From NCBI RefSeq assembly GCF_002272835.1, contig NZ_MLAO01000007.1, forward strand, positions 1 to 64,000: a stretch of DNA of 64,000 nt. Direction: 5' to 3'. Positions 52,802 through 64,000 of the stretch are shown here, in pieces. Origin of the DNA: Helicobacter sp. 11S03491-1 (GTDB taxonomy: Bacteria > Campylobacterota > Campylobacteria > Campylobacterales > Helicobacteraceae). Each line of letters opens with the position of its first letter. Position 1 is the first letter of the stretch. The notes below the pieces were generated by a model. That model was not told where the DNA came from. It made no database searches and saw only the letters and a program-made list of their open reading frames with translations. The position numbers and the translations under genes are program-made.

Positions 52802-53907
52802 TGAATAAAATTTATGCACTCAACCATTCTCCCATAGATTTTCATTTTTCACAAAATCCTAGAGATTTTATGGTCAGAGAATTGCCTCTTTATCCTTTTA
52901 GCAACAAAGGAGAGCACCATATTTTAAATATTAGAAAAAAAGGACTTAGCACACTGGAAATGATAAAAATATTTTCTAATATACTTGGTTGTAAAGCAAG
53001 TGATATAGGTTATGCGGGCTTAAAAGACAAATCTGCTACAACTTCTCAATATATTTCTATCCACAAAAAATTTACTCAATCTTTAGATTCAAAACTCTCT
53101 TTATTAGAAGAAAGAAATATCAAAATTATTACATCTACTTACCATGACAATAAGCTAAAAACAGGGCATCTCAAAGGCAATAATTTTTTCATTCGTCTCA
53201 AAAAAATAACTCCATCTGCCTTTATAAAAATGGATTGCATTCTTCAAACTATTCTTCAAAATGGATTGCCCAATTATTTTGGATATCAAAGATTTGGTAA
53301 AGATGGCAACAATCATCTTGAAGGAAAAAAAATTGCCCATCAAGAAATGAGATTAAAAAATAGAAAAATTAATGATTTGCTTTTGAGCGCTTACCAAAGC
53401 TTTCTTTTTAATCAATGGCTGGGATCCAGAATCAAGCTAAGCAGGATTTTTGATTCTTTTGAAGTCCCGGAAATTTTTCAAGCCTTATGGCTTCAAAATA
53501 TGCCATTACCTCTTGAACAAATCAAATCTATTAAAAATCAACCACATTTTTTTAAACTTCTGGAAGGTGATATACTCTGTCATTATCCTCATGGGAAAAT
53601 ATTTGGTTTGCAAACCCCTAAAGATATAGAGCGCTTTTATGCCAAAGAAATTGCCCCTACAGGTCTTTTATATGGGCAAAAAATACTTCATGCCACTGCT
53701 TTAGCAGGGGAGATTGAAAGGGAATTTGATGATACCAAAATAAAAACAAATGGCTCTAGAAGATTTGCTTGGATTTGGGTAGAAGATCTAAAATATAGAT
53801 ATATTGAAGAAAATGCATGGGTTGAAATGGAATTTTCTCTTCCCAAAGGAAGTTATGCTACGACTCTTATTGAGGAGCTTGCACATAAAAACATTAAAAT
53901 TGATTAA
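52801..53907 (+). CDS. truD: tRNA pseudouridine synthase D
   Basis: A 368-residue enzyme modifying uridine 13 of tRNA-Glu. The catalytic aspartate is in YAGLKDKSATTSQYISI; NYFGYQRFGKDGNNHLEG and LLYGQKILHATALAGEIE are family motifs. I chose ATG 52801, which overlaps the alr stop; a TTG one codon earlier is possible. Confidence 0.95.
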   Translation: MNKIYALNHSPIDFHFSQNPRDFMVRELPLYPFSNKGEHHILNIRKKGLSTLEMIKIFSNILGCKASDIGYAGLKDKSATTSQYISIHKKFTQSLDSKLSLLEERNIKIITSTYHDNKLKTGHLKGNNFFIRLKKITPSAFIKMDCILQTILQNGLPNYFGYQRFGKDGNNHLEGKKIAHQEMRLKNRKINDLLLSAYQSFLFNQWLGSRIKLSRIFDSFEVPEIFQALWLQNMPLPLEQIKSIKNQPHFFKLLEGDILCHYPHGKIFGLQTPKDIERFYAKEIAPTGLLYGQKILHATALAGEIEREFDDTKIKTNGSRRFAWIWVEDLKYRYIEENAWVEMEFSLPKGSYATTLIEELAHKNIKID

Positions 53908-53957
53908 AAAAATTTTGCAATAATTAAGTACCAACCAAAAACAAGGAAGAAAATTAA

Positions 53958-54884
53958 ATGGATTTCAAAAAAATAATCTCTCAAAATCAGTTCAAAACAA
54001 ATGCTGTTTTGATCACTTATATTTTGATTTTTATTTTCATTGGTCTATTGGTAGATATTATCAGAATCAATGCTCCTTCTTTTAGCCAAGCATTCATAGA
54101 ATTAGTTACTTTTCAGATTTTTCCTATCGTAACATTTTGTATGCTTATTGGAGCTTTGGTTATTATTTATTTTTCCATACAGAACTTTACAAGGATCATG
54201 CTAGAAGGGAGTGAATACAAGTTAATTGATCCAAGCAAGGTTCTAAGTAAAACTGAGAGACAAATTTATGGCATTTTAGAAGAGCTTATTGATGAATCTC
54301 ATACTTCTTTTATTCCAAAACTCTATATAATGAATGCTCCTTATATGAATGCTTTTGCGAGTGGTTGGAATGAAAATAATTCCTTAATTGCTCTCACTAC
54401 TGCATTAATTACAAATTTACAAAGAGATGAACTCAAGGCTGTTATGGCACATGAACTCAGCCACATCAGACATGGGGATATTCGATTAACAATGTGTGTG
54501 GGGATATTAAGCAATATTATGCTTTTGGTTACAAACTCTATTGTTTGGATATTTTTAGGAAACAATCGCCAAAAAGGCGCCAATACAGCTAGAATGATTT
54601 TGCTTATTCTGCAATTTATTTTGCCCGTATTTACGCTATTTTTGCAAATGTATCTTAGTAGAAGTCGTGAATACATGGCAGATAGCGGGGCAGCATACAT
54701 CATGGAAGATTCAAGACCTATGATTAGAGCATTACAAAAAATTAGCGGGGATTATAATAGCAATGACTACTCCGAAGTAGATACCAATCCCACAAGAAAA
54801 GCAGCATATATTTTTGATGCTTCAGAAACTTTTAGCACCCATCCAAGCATTCAAAATAGAATCAAATCCCTATTAGGAAGATAA
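53958..54884 (+). CDS. htpX: membrane zinc protease HtpX
   Basis: A 308-residue M48 protease for quality control of membrane proteins. Two N-terminal helices, then the zinc motif [14 protein letters not shown], two more helices ([29 protein letters not shown]) and the third ligand in [14 protein letters not shown]. folE starts one base after its stop. Confidence 0.95.
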   Translation: MDFKKIISQNQFKTNAVLITYILIFIFIGLLVDIIRINAPSFSQAFIELVTFQIFPIVTFCMLIGALVIIYFSIQNFTRIMLEGSEYKLIDPSKVLSKTERQIYGILEELIDESHTSFIPKLYIMNAPYMNAFASGWNENNSLIALTTALITNLQRDELKAVMAHELSHIRHGDIRLTMCVGILSNIMLLVTNSIVWIFLGNNRQKGANTARMILLILQFILPVFTLFLQMYLSRSREYMADSGAAYIMEDSRPMIRALQKISGDYNSNDYSEVDTNPTRKAAYIFDASETFSTHPSIQNRIKSLLGR

Positions 54885-54885
54885 A

Positions 54886-55434
54886 ATGTCTTATAAAAAT
54901 TATTTTGATTATTTTTTCACAAAAATTGGTGAAAACCCTTGTCGCGAAGGACTCAAACAAACTCCAAGCAGAGTAGAACAATCTTGGGATTTCTTATATA
55001 GCGGCTACCAACAAAATCCAAAACTTGCGCTAGGAAGTGTATTTAGCGATGGAGCATGTGATGAAATGGTAATACTTAAAAATATCGAATTTTATTCAAT
55101 GTGCGAACATCATATTCTACCATTTTTTGGACATATTAGCATTGGCTATATCCCGGATAAAAAGGTTGTTGGAATTAGTGCTCTAGCCAAATTAGTAGAA
55201 ATATATTGCCGAAGACTCCAAATTCAAGAAAAACTCACTACTCAAATTGCAGATACGATTATGGAAGTCCTCGTTCCAAAAGGAGTAATGGTAGTATGTG
55301 AAGCCCAACATTTATGTATGAGCATGAGAGGAGTTCAAAAACAAAATGCTCGTATCAATACAAGCGCCATACGTGGTCTTTTCAAATCAGATTCCAAAAC
55401 ACGCTCAGAATTTATGCAGTTATTAAAGTCTTAA
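54886..55434 (+). CDS. folE: GTP cyclohydrolase I
   Basis: A 182-residue enzyme opening folate synthesis. Zinc ligands: C and H in FYSMCEHHILPFFGHISIGY and the second C in CEAQHLCMSMRG. Complete. Last gene of recR-to-folE plus-strand run; convergent with ppa, overlapping by 4 bp. Confidence 0.96.
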   Translation: MSYKNYFDYFFTKIGENPCREGLKQTPSRVEQSWDFLYSGYQQNPKLALGSVFSDGACDEMVILKNIEFYSMCEHHILPFFGHISIGYIPDKKVVGISALAKLVEIYCRRLQIQEKLTTQIADTIMEVLVPKGVMVVCEAQHLCMSMRGVQKQNARINTSAIRGLFKSDSKTRSEFMQLLKS

Positions 55435-55949
55435 TGATAGGCTTTAATGGCTTTTTCCAAAATAGCTTGAGCCCTATCTTTTCCTTCAAACCCCTTAACT
55501 TTTACCCATTTATTTGGTTCAAGCATTTTATAGGTTTCAAAAAAGTTTTTGATTCTATCTAGCGTAATTTTTGGCAAATCTTGCAATGTTTGAATCAAAT
55601 CATATTGAGGATCAATCTTACTCAATGGGAGAGCTAAAAGCTTTTCATCCATACCACCTTCATCTTCCATAATCAACACACCAATTAAACGACATTTAAT
55701 CACGCTACCTGCTTGAAGAGGGTATTCATTGAGCACTAAAATATCTGCAGGATCTCCATCTTCACTTAACGTATTAGGGACAAAACCATAATTAGCAGGA
55801 TAAAACATTGCGCTATACATAATACGATCAACAACAACAGCTCCACTTTCTTTATCAATTTCATATTTGATATTTGATCCATAAGGGATCTCTATGACCG
55901 CATTGATTTTATCAGGATTTTCTCCAACGGGTATTTTTGTTATTTCCAT
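55431..55949 (-). CDS. ppa: inorganic pyrophosphatase
   Basis: A 172-residue family I pyrophosphatase. The metal-binding signature is EDGDPADILVLNEYPL, preceded by YPANYGFVPNTLS and an N-terminal NAVIEIPYGSNIKYEID. It removes pyrophosphate made in biosynthesis. adk lies 10 bp upstream. Confidence 0.97.
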   Translation of the reverse strand: MEITKIPVGENPDKINAVIEIPYGSNIKYEIDKESGAVVVDRIMYSAMFYPANYGFVPNTLSEDGDPADILVLNEYPLQAGSVIKCRLIGVLIMEDEGGMDEKLLALPLSKIDPQYDLIQTLQDLPKITLDRIKNFFETYKMLEPNKWVKVKGFEGKDRAQAILEKAIKAYH

Positions 55950-55959
55950 ATTTTACTCC

Positions 55960-56532
55960 TTAAATTTTTGATTGGATAAAAGCTTCCATTTCATTCACAA
56001 TTGTCTCTATAGTTCTTTCCCCATTAATTTTTTTAAGAATTCCTAATTTTGTATAGAAACTTTGAATTTCCTTAAGGGGGGTGAGATAAACCTTCATTCT
56101 ATTATTAAACACTTCTACATTATCATCTGCTCCCCTTGCCCTGCCCAATACCCTATCTCTTGCCACAGATTCACTAACTTCTACTTCAATTACATTTATA
56201 AGTTGGACTTGAGTTTGAGATTTCAAAACATCATCTAAGGCATTCATTTGTTCAACACTTCTTGGATAACCATCAATCAAAATAACATCTTTAGGGGCGT
56301 TTTGAATAGCCCTAAGAATTGTTTTAACTACTATATCCAATGGGACTAAATTGCCCTTGCTTGTAAAACCTTCAATCAACTTTCCTTGTTCGCTCCGACT
56401 TGCCACTTCAGCCCTCAACAAATCACCTGTAGAATAATGCACGATTCCATCATCAAAATGCTCTGCAATGAGTTGTGCATCTGTAGTTTTTCCACTCCCC
56501 GGTGCCCCAATAATTAAAAATAACTTTTTCAT
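55960..56532 (-). CDS. adk: adenylate kinase
   Basis: About 190 residues from ATG 56532, which has GAAGGGAG as ribosome binding site; a longer start at 56565 overlaps aspS. P-loop: [39 protein letters not shown] and [20 protein letters not shown] are the NMP and lid motifs, the lid being of the short type. It balances ATP, ADP and AMP. Confidence 0.96.
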   Translation of the reverse strand: MKKLFLIIGAPGSGKTTDAQLIAEHFDDGIVHYSTGDLLRAEVASRSEQGKLIEGFTSKGNLVPLDIVVKTILRAIQNAPKDVILIDGYPRSVEQMNALDDVLKSQTQVQLINVIEVEVSESVARDRVLGRARGADDNVEVFNNRMKVYLTPLKEIQSFYTKLGILKKINGERTIETIVNEMEAFIQSKI

Positions 56533-56561
56533 TTTTCTCCCTTCGATGATTTTGTATTTAT

Positions 56562-58310
56562 TCATGTATGATTTGGATTTCTTAAACGAATATGCAATTC
56601 TCTCATTTGCTCTTCACTTGCTCTGCTAGGAGCATTTGTAAGCGGACAAGTTGCCTTTTGAGTTTTAGGGAAGGCAATCACATCGCGAATGCTATTTGTT
56701 TTTGTTAGCAACATGACCAAACGATCAAGTCCTATCGCAAATCCTCCATGAGGAGGAGCTCCAAAACTCAATGCTTCAAGCAAAAAACCAAATTTATCTC
56801 TAGCTTCATTTTCAGTAATATTTAAAATTTCAAAAACTCTTTTTTGTATTTCTTGTTTGTGAATTCTGATACTTCCTCCTCCAAGTTCAACTCCATTTAG
56901 CACAATATCATAAGCAACTGATTCAATCTCTTCAACATCTTCTTTATCTAAATTTTTTGGCATTGTAAAAGGATGATGGAGTGCTGAAATTTTTCCTTCG
57001 ACTCTCTCAAACATAGGAAAATCCACTACCCACAAAAATTCAAAACGATTTGCATCTATCATTCTGTTATCTTGAGCTATTTTGAGACGAAGTCTCCCCA
57101 TATAATCCCAAACATTTTTTTTCTCCCCTGCTCCAAAGAATACAATATCCCCAACTCTTGCCCCTACCCTTTGAAGTAATATTTTTAAGTTTTCTTCAGA
57201 AATAAATTTTACTAAAGGTCCTTTGACCCCATCTTCTTTGACTTGAATATATGCCAAACCTTTTGCGCCAAATTTTTTGACAAACTCCTCTGCCTCACCC
57301 AAACTTTTGCGGGTAAAAAAGCTATCCCCCTCCGGTACTCTCAAAGCTTTGAAGCGATTTTTTTTACTCTCTTTAGCAATAGATTTAAAAATTTCATTTG
57401 AAGAATCTAAAAATAAATCCCCCACCTCAATAAGCGGCATATCAAAGCGTAAATCAGGTTTATCTGAGCCATAACTTTCCATAGCTTCTTGATATTTCAT
57501 CTGCCTAAAAGGTGTCTTTACCTCCAAAGAACAAATTGAAAAAATATCTTTAATGAGGTCTTGGGCTACTTCCATCACATCTTCTTGAGTACAAAAACTC
57601 ATCTCCACATCAATTTGAGTAAATTCAGGCTGTCTATCTGCTCGCAAATCCTCATCACGAAAACATTTTGCAATTTGAAAATATCTATCAAAACCACCTA
57701 TCATCAAAAGTTGTTTAAAAAGTTGGGGACTTTGAGGTAATGCAAAAAACTCTCCGTCATGGACTCTGCTAGGCACTAAATAATCCCTTGCTCCTTCGGG
57801 TGTAGTCTTAGATAAAATAGGTGTTTCCACTTCTATAAACCCCATTTTACTCAAAGTATTTCTTACACATATACTAATATCGCTGCGTGTTTTGAAAATG
57901 TGAAAAGACTTTTGAGAGCGTAAGTCTAAATATCTATACTTCAATCTTAGATCCTCATTGACGCTTTCATCATCAATGCCCACCGGAGGAGTAAGGCTTT
58001 TGTTTTCAATTATAAGTTCATAAAGTTCAACTTCAATCTTCCCGGTTTTTAACCTTGGATTCTCAAGACCTTCTCCTCTTGCCCTGACCTTTCCCTTGCC
58101 AATCAATACATATTCATCACGAACATTTGAAGCTATTTTGTGTGCAGGGGTTGCCGGATCGCAAACTAATTGTATCAACCCGCTTTTATCTCTCAAATCA
58201 ATAAAAACAACCCCTCCATGATCTCTATAAGTATTGCACCAACCACATAAAACTACCTCTTTGCCAATATCTTTCTCATTTAAATCTGAACATAGATGTG
58301 TCCGTAACAT
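56562..58310 (-). CDS. aspS: aspartyl-tRNA synthetase
   Basis: A 582-residue class II synthetase. N-terminal OB domain ([20 protein letters not shown]), class II motif 2 ([20 protein letters not shown]), the bacterial GAD insert and motif 3 ([15 protein letters not shown]). In Helicobacter this enzyme is known to charge tRNA-Asn with aspartate as well, followed by amidation; whether that holds here is inference. Confidence 0.98.
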   Translation of the reverse strand: MLRTHLCSDLNEKDIGKEVVLCGWCNTYRDHGGVVFIDLRDKSGLIQLVCDPATPAHKIASNVRDEYVLIGKGKVRARGEGLENPRLKTGKIEVELYELIIENKSLTPPVGIDDESVNEDLRLKYRYLDLRSQKSFHIFKTRSDISICVRNTLSKMGFIEVETPILSKTTPEGARDYLVPSRVHDGEFFALPQSPQLFKQLLMIGGFDRYFQIAKCFRDEDLRADRQPEFTQIDVEMSFCTQEDVMEVAQDLIKDIFSICSLEVKTPFRQMKYQEAMESYGSDKPDLRFDMPLIEVGDLFLDSSNEIFKSIAKESKKNRFKALRVPEGDSFFTRKSLGEAEEFVKKFGAKGLAYIQVKEDGVKGPLVKFISEENLKILLQRVGARVGDIVFFGAGEKKNVWDYMGRLRLKIAQDNRMIDANRFEFLWVVDFPMFERVEGKISALHHPFTMPKNLDKEDVEEIESVAYDIVLNGVELGGGSIRIHKQEIQKRVFEILNITENEARDKFGFLLEALSFGAPPHGGFAIGLDRLVMLLTKTNSIRDVIAFPKTQKATCPLTNAPSRASEEQMRELHIRLRNPNHT

Positions 58311-58336
58311 TTTTACCTTTTTACCTTTCGTTGAAA

Positions 58337-59308
58337 TTATTTTATATTTTCTAAAAAACTTTTGAGCAATTCTTCAATCTCTATAGGATTTGATTTTGTA
58401 ATAAACCCATCTGCATGAAGAGTTTGTGCCATTTGTTTATTGGAATCACTACTCATAGAAGAATTGATGATAACAGGAATATGTCTTGTTTGAGGACTTT
58501 CTTTTACTCGTTTTAAAACCTCAAAACCTGATACCATAGGCATTTCTAAATCCGTAATAATAGCCCCTACATTTTGGATTGCCCCTTCTGAAAATAAATA
58601 ATCTAAAAGCATTTTTCCGTTTGGAAATGTAAAGTATTTCAAATCAAGTTTTTCGATAATTTTTTGCAAAGATTTTGCAACCGATTTTGAATCTTCTGCC
58701 AATAAAACAATCTTATCGCTATCAATACTCTCAATTGGTTGGAGCTTCAAATCTGAAAAATTATCAAGCATAGGAAAAGCATCTGTTATCATTCTCTCGA
58801 CATCCAAAATCTGAATCACACAACCATCATCATATTTGGTTGTGGCTGTTACCTTTCCTTCTCCTTCAAGACCATAATCACTCCCCATACTCACCTCTGA
58901 CCAATTCTTTTGGATAATACGCTTCACTCCCAGTATTTTAAGCCCAACAGTATAATTAGAAAAATTACAAATGACAACCAAACTTTTCTTAGAAGTGATT
59001 GAATAGGGTCTTAAATCTCTTTTGGGATCTGCAGAACTGTAATAAAGCCATCTTTTCATATCCACTAAAGGTATAGATTCTCCCCTAACTGTTAAAAATC
59101 CAAGCATAATCCCATCATTTTCACCGGCAGTTTCGGTAAATTCTCCATCATAATAGATAATCTCACGAATCTTAAAAACATTCATGGCATATAATTGAGA
59201 ATCCAAATCCCCATCAAGCGTAAAACATAAAAATTGAACTTCATTATTGAGGTGCAGGGAAGTGGTTTTATCAATATCACTTATCAAAATAACTCCTTCA
59301 TATATCAT
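58337..59308 (-). CDS. cheV: CheV chemotaxis coupling protein
   Basis: A 323-residue protein joining a CheW-like domain (residues about 20-175; [20 protein letters not shown]) to a response-regulator receiver (from about 195). The receiver has the acidic pair in [15 protein letters not shown], the phospho-acceptor D in [18 protein letters not shown] and K in DGFITKSNP. It links chemoreceptors to CheA. H. pylori has three CheV proteins; the neighbours aspS and ligA match the place of cheV2 as I remember it. Confidence 0.95.
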   Translation of the reverse strand: MIYEGVILISDIDKTTSLHLNNEVQFLCFTLDGDLDSQLYAMNVFKIREIIYYDGEFTETAGENDGIMLGFLTVRGESIPLVDMKRWLYYSSADPKRDLRPYSITSKKSLVVICNFSNYTVGLKILGVKRIIQKNWSEVSMGSDYGLEGEGKVTATTKYDDGCVIQILDVERMITDAFPMLDNFSDLKLQPIESIDSDKIVLLAEDSKSVAKSLQKIIEKLDLKYFTFPNGKMLLDYLFSEGAIQNVGAIITDLEMPMVSGFEVLKRVKESPQTRHIPVIINSSMSSDSNKQMAQTLHADGFITKSNPIEIEELLKSFLENIK

Positions 59309-59357
59309 TGTTTTTAGTTTAGATTATCTAAAACAATGCCTCAAATCAATGCTATAA

Positions 59358-61376
<2,019 letters not shown>

Positions 61377-61550
61377 GTGTTAGTTAAGATTTTAAGCAAA
61401 AATGGATGAGAATCATCTTTGACTTATTCAAAAACTCCCCATAAATTAGCGTCCATTGTGATTTCAAAGTTTAGAATATAAAACTACTCTAAAAGATTTC
61501 AAAAACAAGATAAATATAAGATAAATCTTGGAATTAACCCTAAAATTACT

Positions 61551-61815
61551 ACAACAAGTTCAAAACAATCAAAAAAGTATAAAAACATTGGATAAAAAAA
61601 TTACAGACATGGGGGAATTGTTGAGTCAAATTAATGCCGGCATGCTTAATCAGCTAAACCTGATTAAGAAGAATCTTGAATTGCCCACTTCCGACTCAAA
61701 TATAACTGAAGATTCAAAGAATCCGGTTTCAAAAACTCCCGATACCAAAAATTCTAAAAATACTTCCAAGTCATCTCATTTACCTGTTTTTCAAAAAGAT
61801 ATTTCCAAACAAAAA
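61551..61815 (+). repeat. inverted duplicate of the middle of cpoB
   Basis: A 265-bp copy of cpoB bases 62845-63109 in opposite orientation; every residue of the shared translation ([20 protein letters not shown] to FQKDISKQK) agrees. It has no cpoB start or TPR end: upstream the frame runs into ELTLKLLQQ, downstream it ends with TKFYTQFKIFN. It is not a gene on its own, although a short ATG frame (61528-61854, starting at a TTG-type codon) covers it. It could recombine with the intact gene. Confidence 0.9.
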
Positions 61816-61916
61816 ACTACAAAATTTTATACTCAATTTAAAATTTTCAATTGAAACTTAGTTTGCATTTTGATATTGGCATTATCAAGGATGCCTAAAG
61901 ACTAAGTGTCTTTTTA

Positions 61917-62486
61917 TTAGTGAGAACAGCCACAGCCTCCACCTCCACCTCCACAACAACCACCTTCTTTATGTCCGTGATGTTCATGATCACCCTCTCC
62001 TCCACTACAACCACAACCTCCTCCAACACCCCCACTTATAATTTCTTGCTCTGTAGGTTCTCGTGAATCCAGTACCGTAATATTAAATAAAAGTGTTTTT
62101 CCTGCTAAAGGGTGATTATAATCAATCATAACCGTTGTATCATTAAAATCCTTCACCATCACTTGAACTGTTTGTCCATTTTCTCCTTGTCCAAAAAGCG
62201 TCATTCCTTTTTCTAAAGCAATTCCTTCAAACTGCTCTTTGGGGACTTCTTGCAAAAAGTCACTTCGATAAATCCCGTAAGCTTCTTCAGGCTTAATTTG
62301 TATTTCAAGTTTTTTTCCAATTTCAGCGCCAATGATGGCTTTTTCTAAACCTGTAATAACTTGTCCTGCACCAATTAAAAATTCTAATGGTTTAGAACCA
62401 ATATTTGAATCTACAACTTCTTTTGTATCAAAATCCATTACTTCATACTCAATAGCTACAACTTTATTGGTCTCTATATTATTCAT
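61917..62486 (-). CDS. slyD: SlyD-type FKBP peptidyl-prolyl isomerase, metal-binding tail
   Basis: A 189-residue cytoplasmic folding helper. FKBP core: [40 protein letters not shown] and [20 protein letters not shown], with the insert-in-flap domain between. The last 35 residues are Gly, Cys and His rich ([17 protein letters not shown]), a nickel-binding tail that supports urease and hydrogenase maturation in relatives. It overlaps the cpoB stop by 8 bp. It lies between the two arms of the 265-bp inverted repeat. Confidence 0.95.
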   Translation of the reverse strand: MNNIETNKVVAIEYEVMDFDTKEVVDSNIGSKPLEFLIGAGQVITGLEKAIIGAEIGKKLEIQIKPEEAYGIYRSDFLQEVPKEQFEGIALEKGMTLFGQGENGQTVQVMVKDFNDTTVMIDYNHPLAGKTLLFNITVLDSREPTEQEIISGGVGGGCGCSGGEGDHEHHGHKEGGCCGGGGGGCGCSH

Positions 62487-63480
62487 TTTTTTCCTTTATT
62501 TTCATTCGATTTTCTTTAGCTTTTTGGGCTTGCTCACTATTAGGATATAAGTATATCAAAGAATCTAAGAATTTATTGTAATTTGTTAAATCTTTTAAAT
62601 ATCTAAAAGCCCAAGCAGTATGCCATAATAAAACAGGCATATAATTGGCTTTATCATTTGATAAGACGCTTTTTTTATAAAAACCAATAGCATCTTGATA
62701 TTTTTTCTGTTTGTATGCAATTTCTCCAAGTAAATATAAGCTATAGGCAACCTGGTATTTAGTTTCTACCAGCCATTGAAGCCTTAACTTTGCTCCCTCT
62801 AAGTTTTTTTGAGAGTATAATTTTTTAGCATCCTCAAAAATTTCTTTTTGTTTGGAAATATCTTTTTGAAAAACAGGTAAATGAGATGACTTGGAAGTAT
62901 TTTTAGAATTTTTGGTATCGGGAGTTTTTGAAACCGGATTCTTTGAATCTTCAGTTATATTTGAGTCGGAAGTGGGCAATTCAAGATTCTTCTTAATCAG
63001 GTTTAGCTGATTAAGCATGCCGGCATTAATTTGACTCAACAATTCCCCCATGTCTGTAATTTTTTTATCCAATGTTTTTATACTTTTTTGATTGTTTTGA
63101 ACTTGTTGTTTCAAAAGTTCCAGTAAATCTGATTGTTGTTTCAATGTATTTGAATGCAACTCTTGAAGTGATTGTAGAGATTTAATAGAATTTTCGTGGC
63201 TTAATGCAGTATCTAATAAACTCTTGATTTTCAAAGTTTGCCCTTCAAATAAACTTTTAAGCCCATCTTGAAGTTCTTGAAGAGAGATTACTTTATTTTG
63301 CAAATCCGCAATAATAGATTCAATATTTTTATTACTTGATTGGAGTGTTTTTAATTCTTTTTTTGTAGCTCCACTTTGAAGTTCAAAAGCAGATGGCTCT
63401 GCTTTTAAAAATAGGCAACTCAAACAAAGTAACAAAAACCCGCTAATACAAATGTGTCTTGTTTGTTTTATAAAATACAT
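62479..63480 (-). CDS. cpoB: CpoB/YbgF Tol-Pal system protein
   Basis: A 333-residue periplasmic protein. Signal peptide ([18 protein letters not shown]), a long coiled coil with many Gln and Leu (residues about 35-165), a Ser/Thr/Lys linker ([20 protein letters not shown]) and C-terminal TPR repeats ([20 protein letters not shown]). It coordinates peptidoglycan synthesis with outer membrane constriction. pal lies 3 bp upstream. Residues about 124-212 are encoded by the 265-bp segment duplicated in inverted form at 61551-61815. Confidence 0.93.
   Translation of the reverse strand: MYFIKQTRHICISGFLLLCLSCLFLKAEPSAFELQSGATKKELKTLQSSNKNIESIIADLQNKVISLQELQDGLKSLFEGQTLKIKSLLDTALSHENSIKSLQSLQELHSNTLKQQSDLLELLKQQVQNNQKSIKTLDKKITDMGELLSQINAGMLNQLNLIKKNLELPTSDSNITEDSKNPVSKTPDTKNSKNTSKSSHLPVFQKDISKQKEIFEDAKKLYSQKNLEGAKLRLQWLVETKYQVAYSLYLLGEIAYKQKKYQDAIGFYKKSVLSNDKANYMPVLLWHTAWAFRYLKDLTNYNKFLDSLIYLYPNSEQAQKAKENRMKIKEKNE
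62845..63109 (-). repeat. second arm of the 265-bp inverted repeat, inside cpoB
   Basis: Matches 61551-61815 in inverse orientation; similarity starts at ACAACAAG and ends after CAAACAAAAA, outside of which both copies diverge at once. The 1029 bp between the arms hold slyD and the TPR-coding end of cpoB. Confidence 0.9.
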
Positions 63481-63483
63481 TAA

Positions 63484-63993
63484 CTATTTAACAAGTTTAA
63501 TATCAGCTCTTCTATTCTTTTGGTAACATGCCCTTGTTTTTTCTTGACAAATTGGCTTGCTTTCCCCAAAACTAATAACCTTGATAGCATCTTTATTGAT
63601 CCCTTTGACAATTAAAGCATTTTTAACAGATAATGCTCTCTTGGTCCCTAGTGCATAATTGTATTCATCACTACCAAATTCATCTGTATTGCCTTCAATC
63701 AAAACATTCATATTTGCGTCTTTGATTTTCTGGGCACTCTCATCAACAACTGCTTGCATATCTGTTTTAATATTAAACTTATCAAAATCAAAATATACAC
63801 TTCCTATTACTGTCCCACTTGCAATTTCCGGTTTTTCTTCAGGTTGAGCAGGTTGAGGCGCAGGCTCTGCTACAGGAGTCTGAATACTTTCTTCTTGTGT
63901 AACTCCGGAACTAGAAACATCAACATCTTTTTGAGCACAACCAGCGATTAACAAAATAGTCGAAATCAGACCAATGCCTAAAACTTTATTCAT
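63484..63993 (-). CDS. pal: peptidoglycan-associated lipoprotein Pal
   Basis: A 169-residue outer membrane lipoprotein. Lipobox LLIAGC with the lipid-bearing cysteine at residue 19, a Pro/Glu-rich linker, then an OmpA-like domain (VYFDFDKFNIKTDMQAVVDE; VLIEGNTDEFGSDEYNYALG; SFGESKPICQEKTRACYQKN) that binds peptidoglycan. It anchors the outer membrane with the Tol proteins. Upstream genes, probably tolB, lie outside the window. Confidence 0.97.
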   Translation of the reverse strand: MNKVLGIGLISTILLIAGCAQKDVDVSSSGVTQEESIQTPVAEPAPQPAQPEEKPEIASGTVIGSVYFDFDKFNIKTDMQAVVDESAQKIKDANMNVLIEGNTDEFGSDEYNYALGTKRALSVKNALIVKGINKDAIKVISFGESKPICQEKTRACYQKNRRADIKLVK

Positions 63994-64000
63994 AAAAACT

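Noticed and set aside
61528-61854. A free 108-aa gene
   Set aside because: It is the inverted partial copy of cpoB with random ends and no convincing start.

Overview
The window is AT-rich DNA from a Helicobacter-type epsilonproteobacterium. The right two thirds (about 23.4-64 kb) are ordinary core chromosome. Small blocks have the gene order I remember from Helicobacter pylori: atpE-pnp-phosphoribosyltransferase-lptD-RDD-purD; truA-lptF/G-pcm-nrdB; dapE-mnmG next to cdsA-dxr; recR and truD-htpX-folE; ppa-adk-aspS-cheV-ligA; slyD-cpoB-pal. The blocks are joined differently from H. pylori, and several genes argue for another species: a selenocysteine-containing SelD with YedF, a prepilin peptidase, and a CRISPR-Cas type II-C locus. 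Species identity is inference.

The left 23.4 kb is accessory DNA. From 1 to 3 kb lie a decayed plus-strand gene, a HigB/HigA toxin-antitoxin pair with a palindromic operator, an orphan nuclease-like gene, and an ImmA/IrrE peptidase paired with a small membrane protein. From 3 to 10.5 kb runs one giant reading frame (2468 codons, minus strand). It strings together seven copies of a barnase/EndoU/colicin/RelE-like (PBECR-type) module, each with a nearly constant front and a different back, separated by helical linkers. Its 5' end is missing. At 10.5-12.1 kb come a small zinc-finger/membrane-protein pair and an outer-membrane protein gene interrupted by an 11-G tract, now out of frame and probably phase-variable.

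From 12.2 to 18.2 kb lies a complete type II-C CRISPR-Cas locus: 22 identical 36-bp repeats with 21 spacers of 30 bp, a tracrRNA with its own extended -10 promoter, then cas2, cas1 and a 1070-aa cas9 on the other strand. Spacer 13 matches the chromosomal lptD gene of this window (27005-27034) over all 30 bases, so the system carries a self-targeting spacer against an essential gene while Cas9 looks intact. Spacers 4 and 9 are identical to each other.

From 18.4 to 23.2 kb lies a remnant of a contractile-tail prophage: a tail chaperone without its start, an overlapping second frame, a tape measure protein, a GpU-like protein and a seven-codon stub of the next gene. After it come several mini-genes, including a 32-aa membrane peptide with its own promoter, attenuator-like hairpin and terminator. 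Two tRNA-Leu genes mark the boundary with the core.

In the core, lactate use (lutABC plus an MFS transporter), lipopolysaccharide export (lptD, lptF/G) and a heptosyltransferase, selenium metabolism (selD, yedF), lysine/peptidoglycan precursors (dapE, aminotransferase, alr), and the Tol-Pal envelope system (cpoB, pal) are visible. A candidate 6S-like RNA sits just upstream of purD. Near the right end, a 265-bp piece of cpoB is duplicated in inverted orientation on the far side of slyD, so recombination could swap the end of CpoB.
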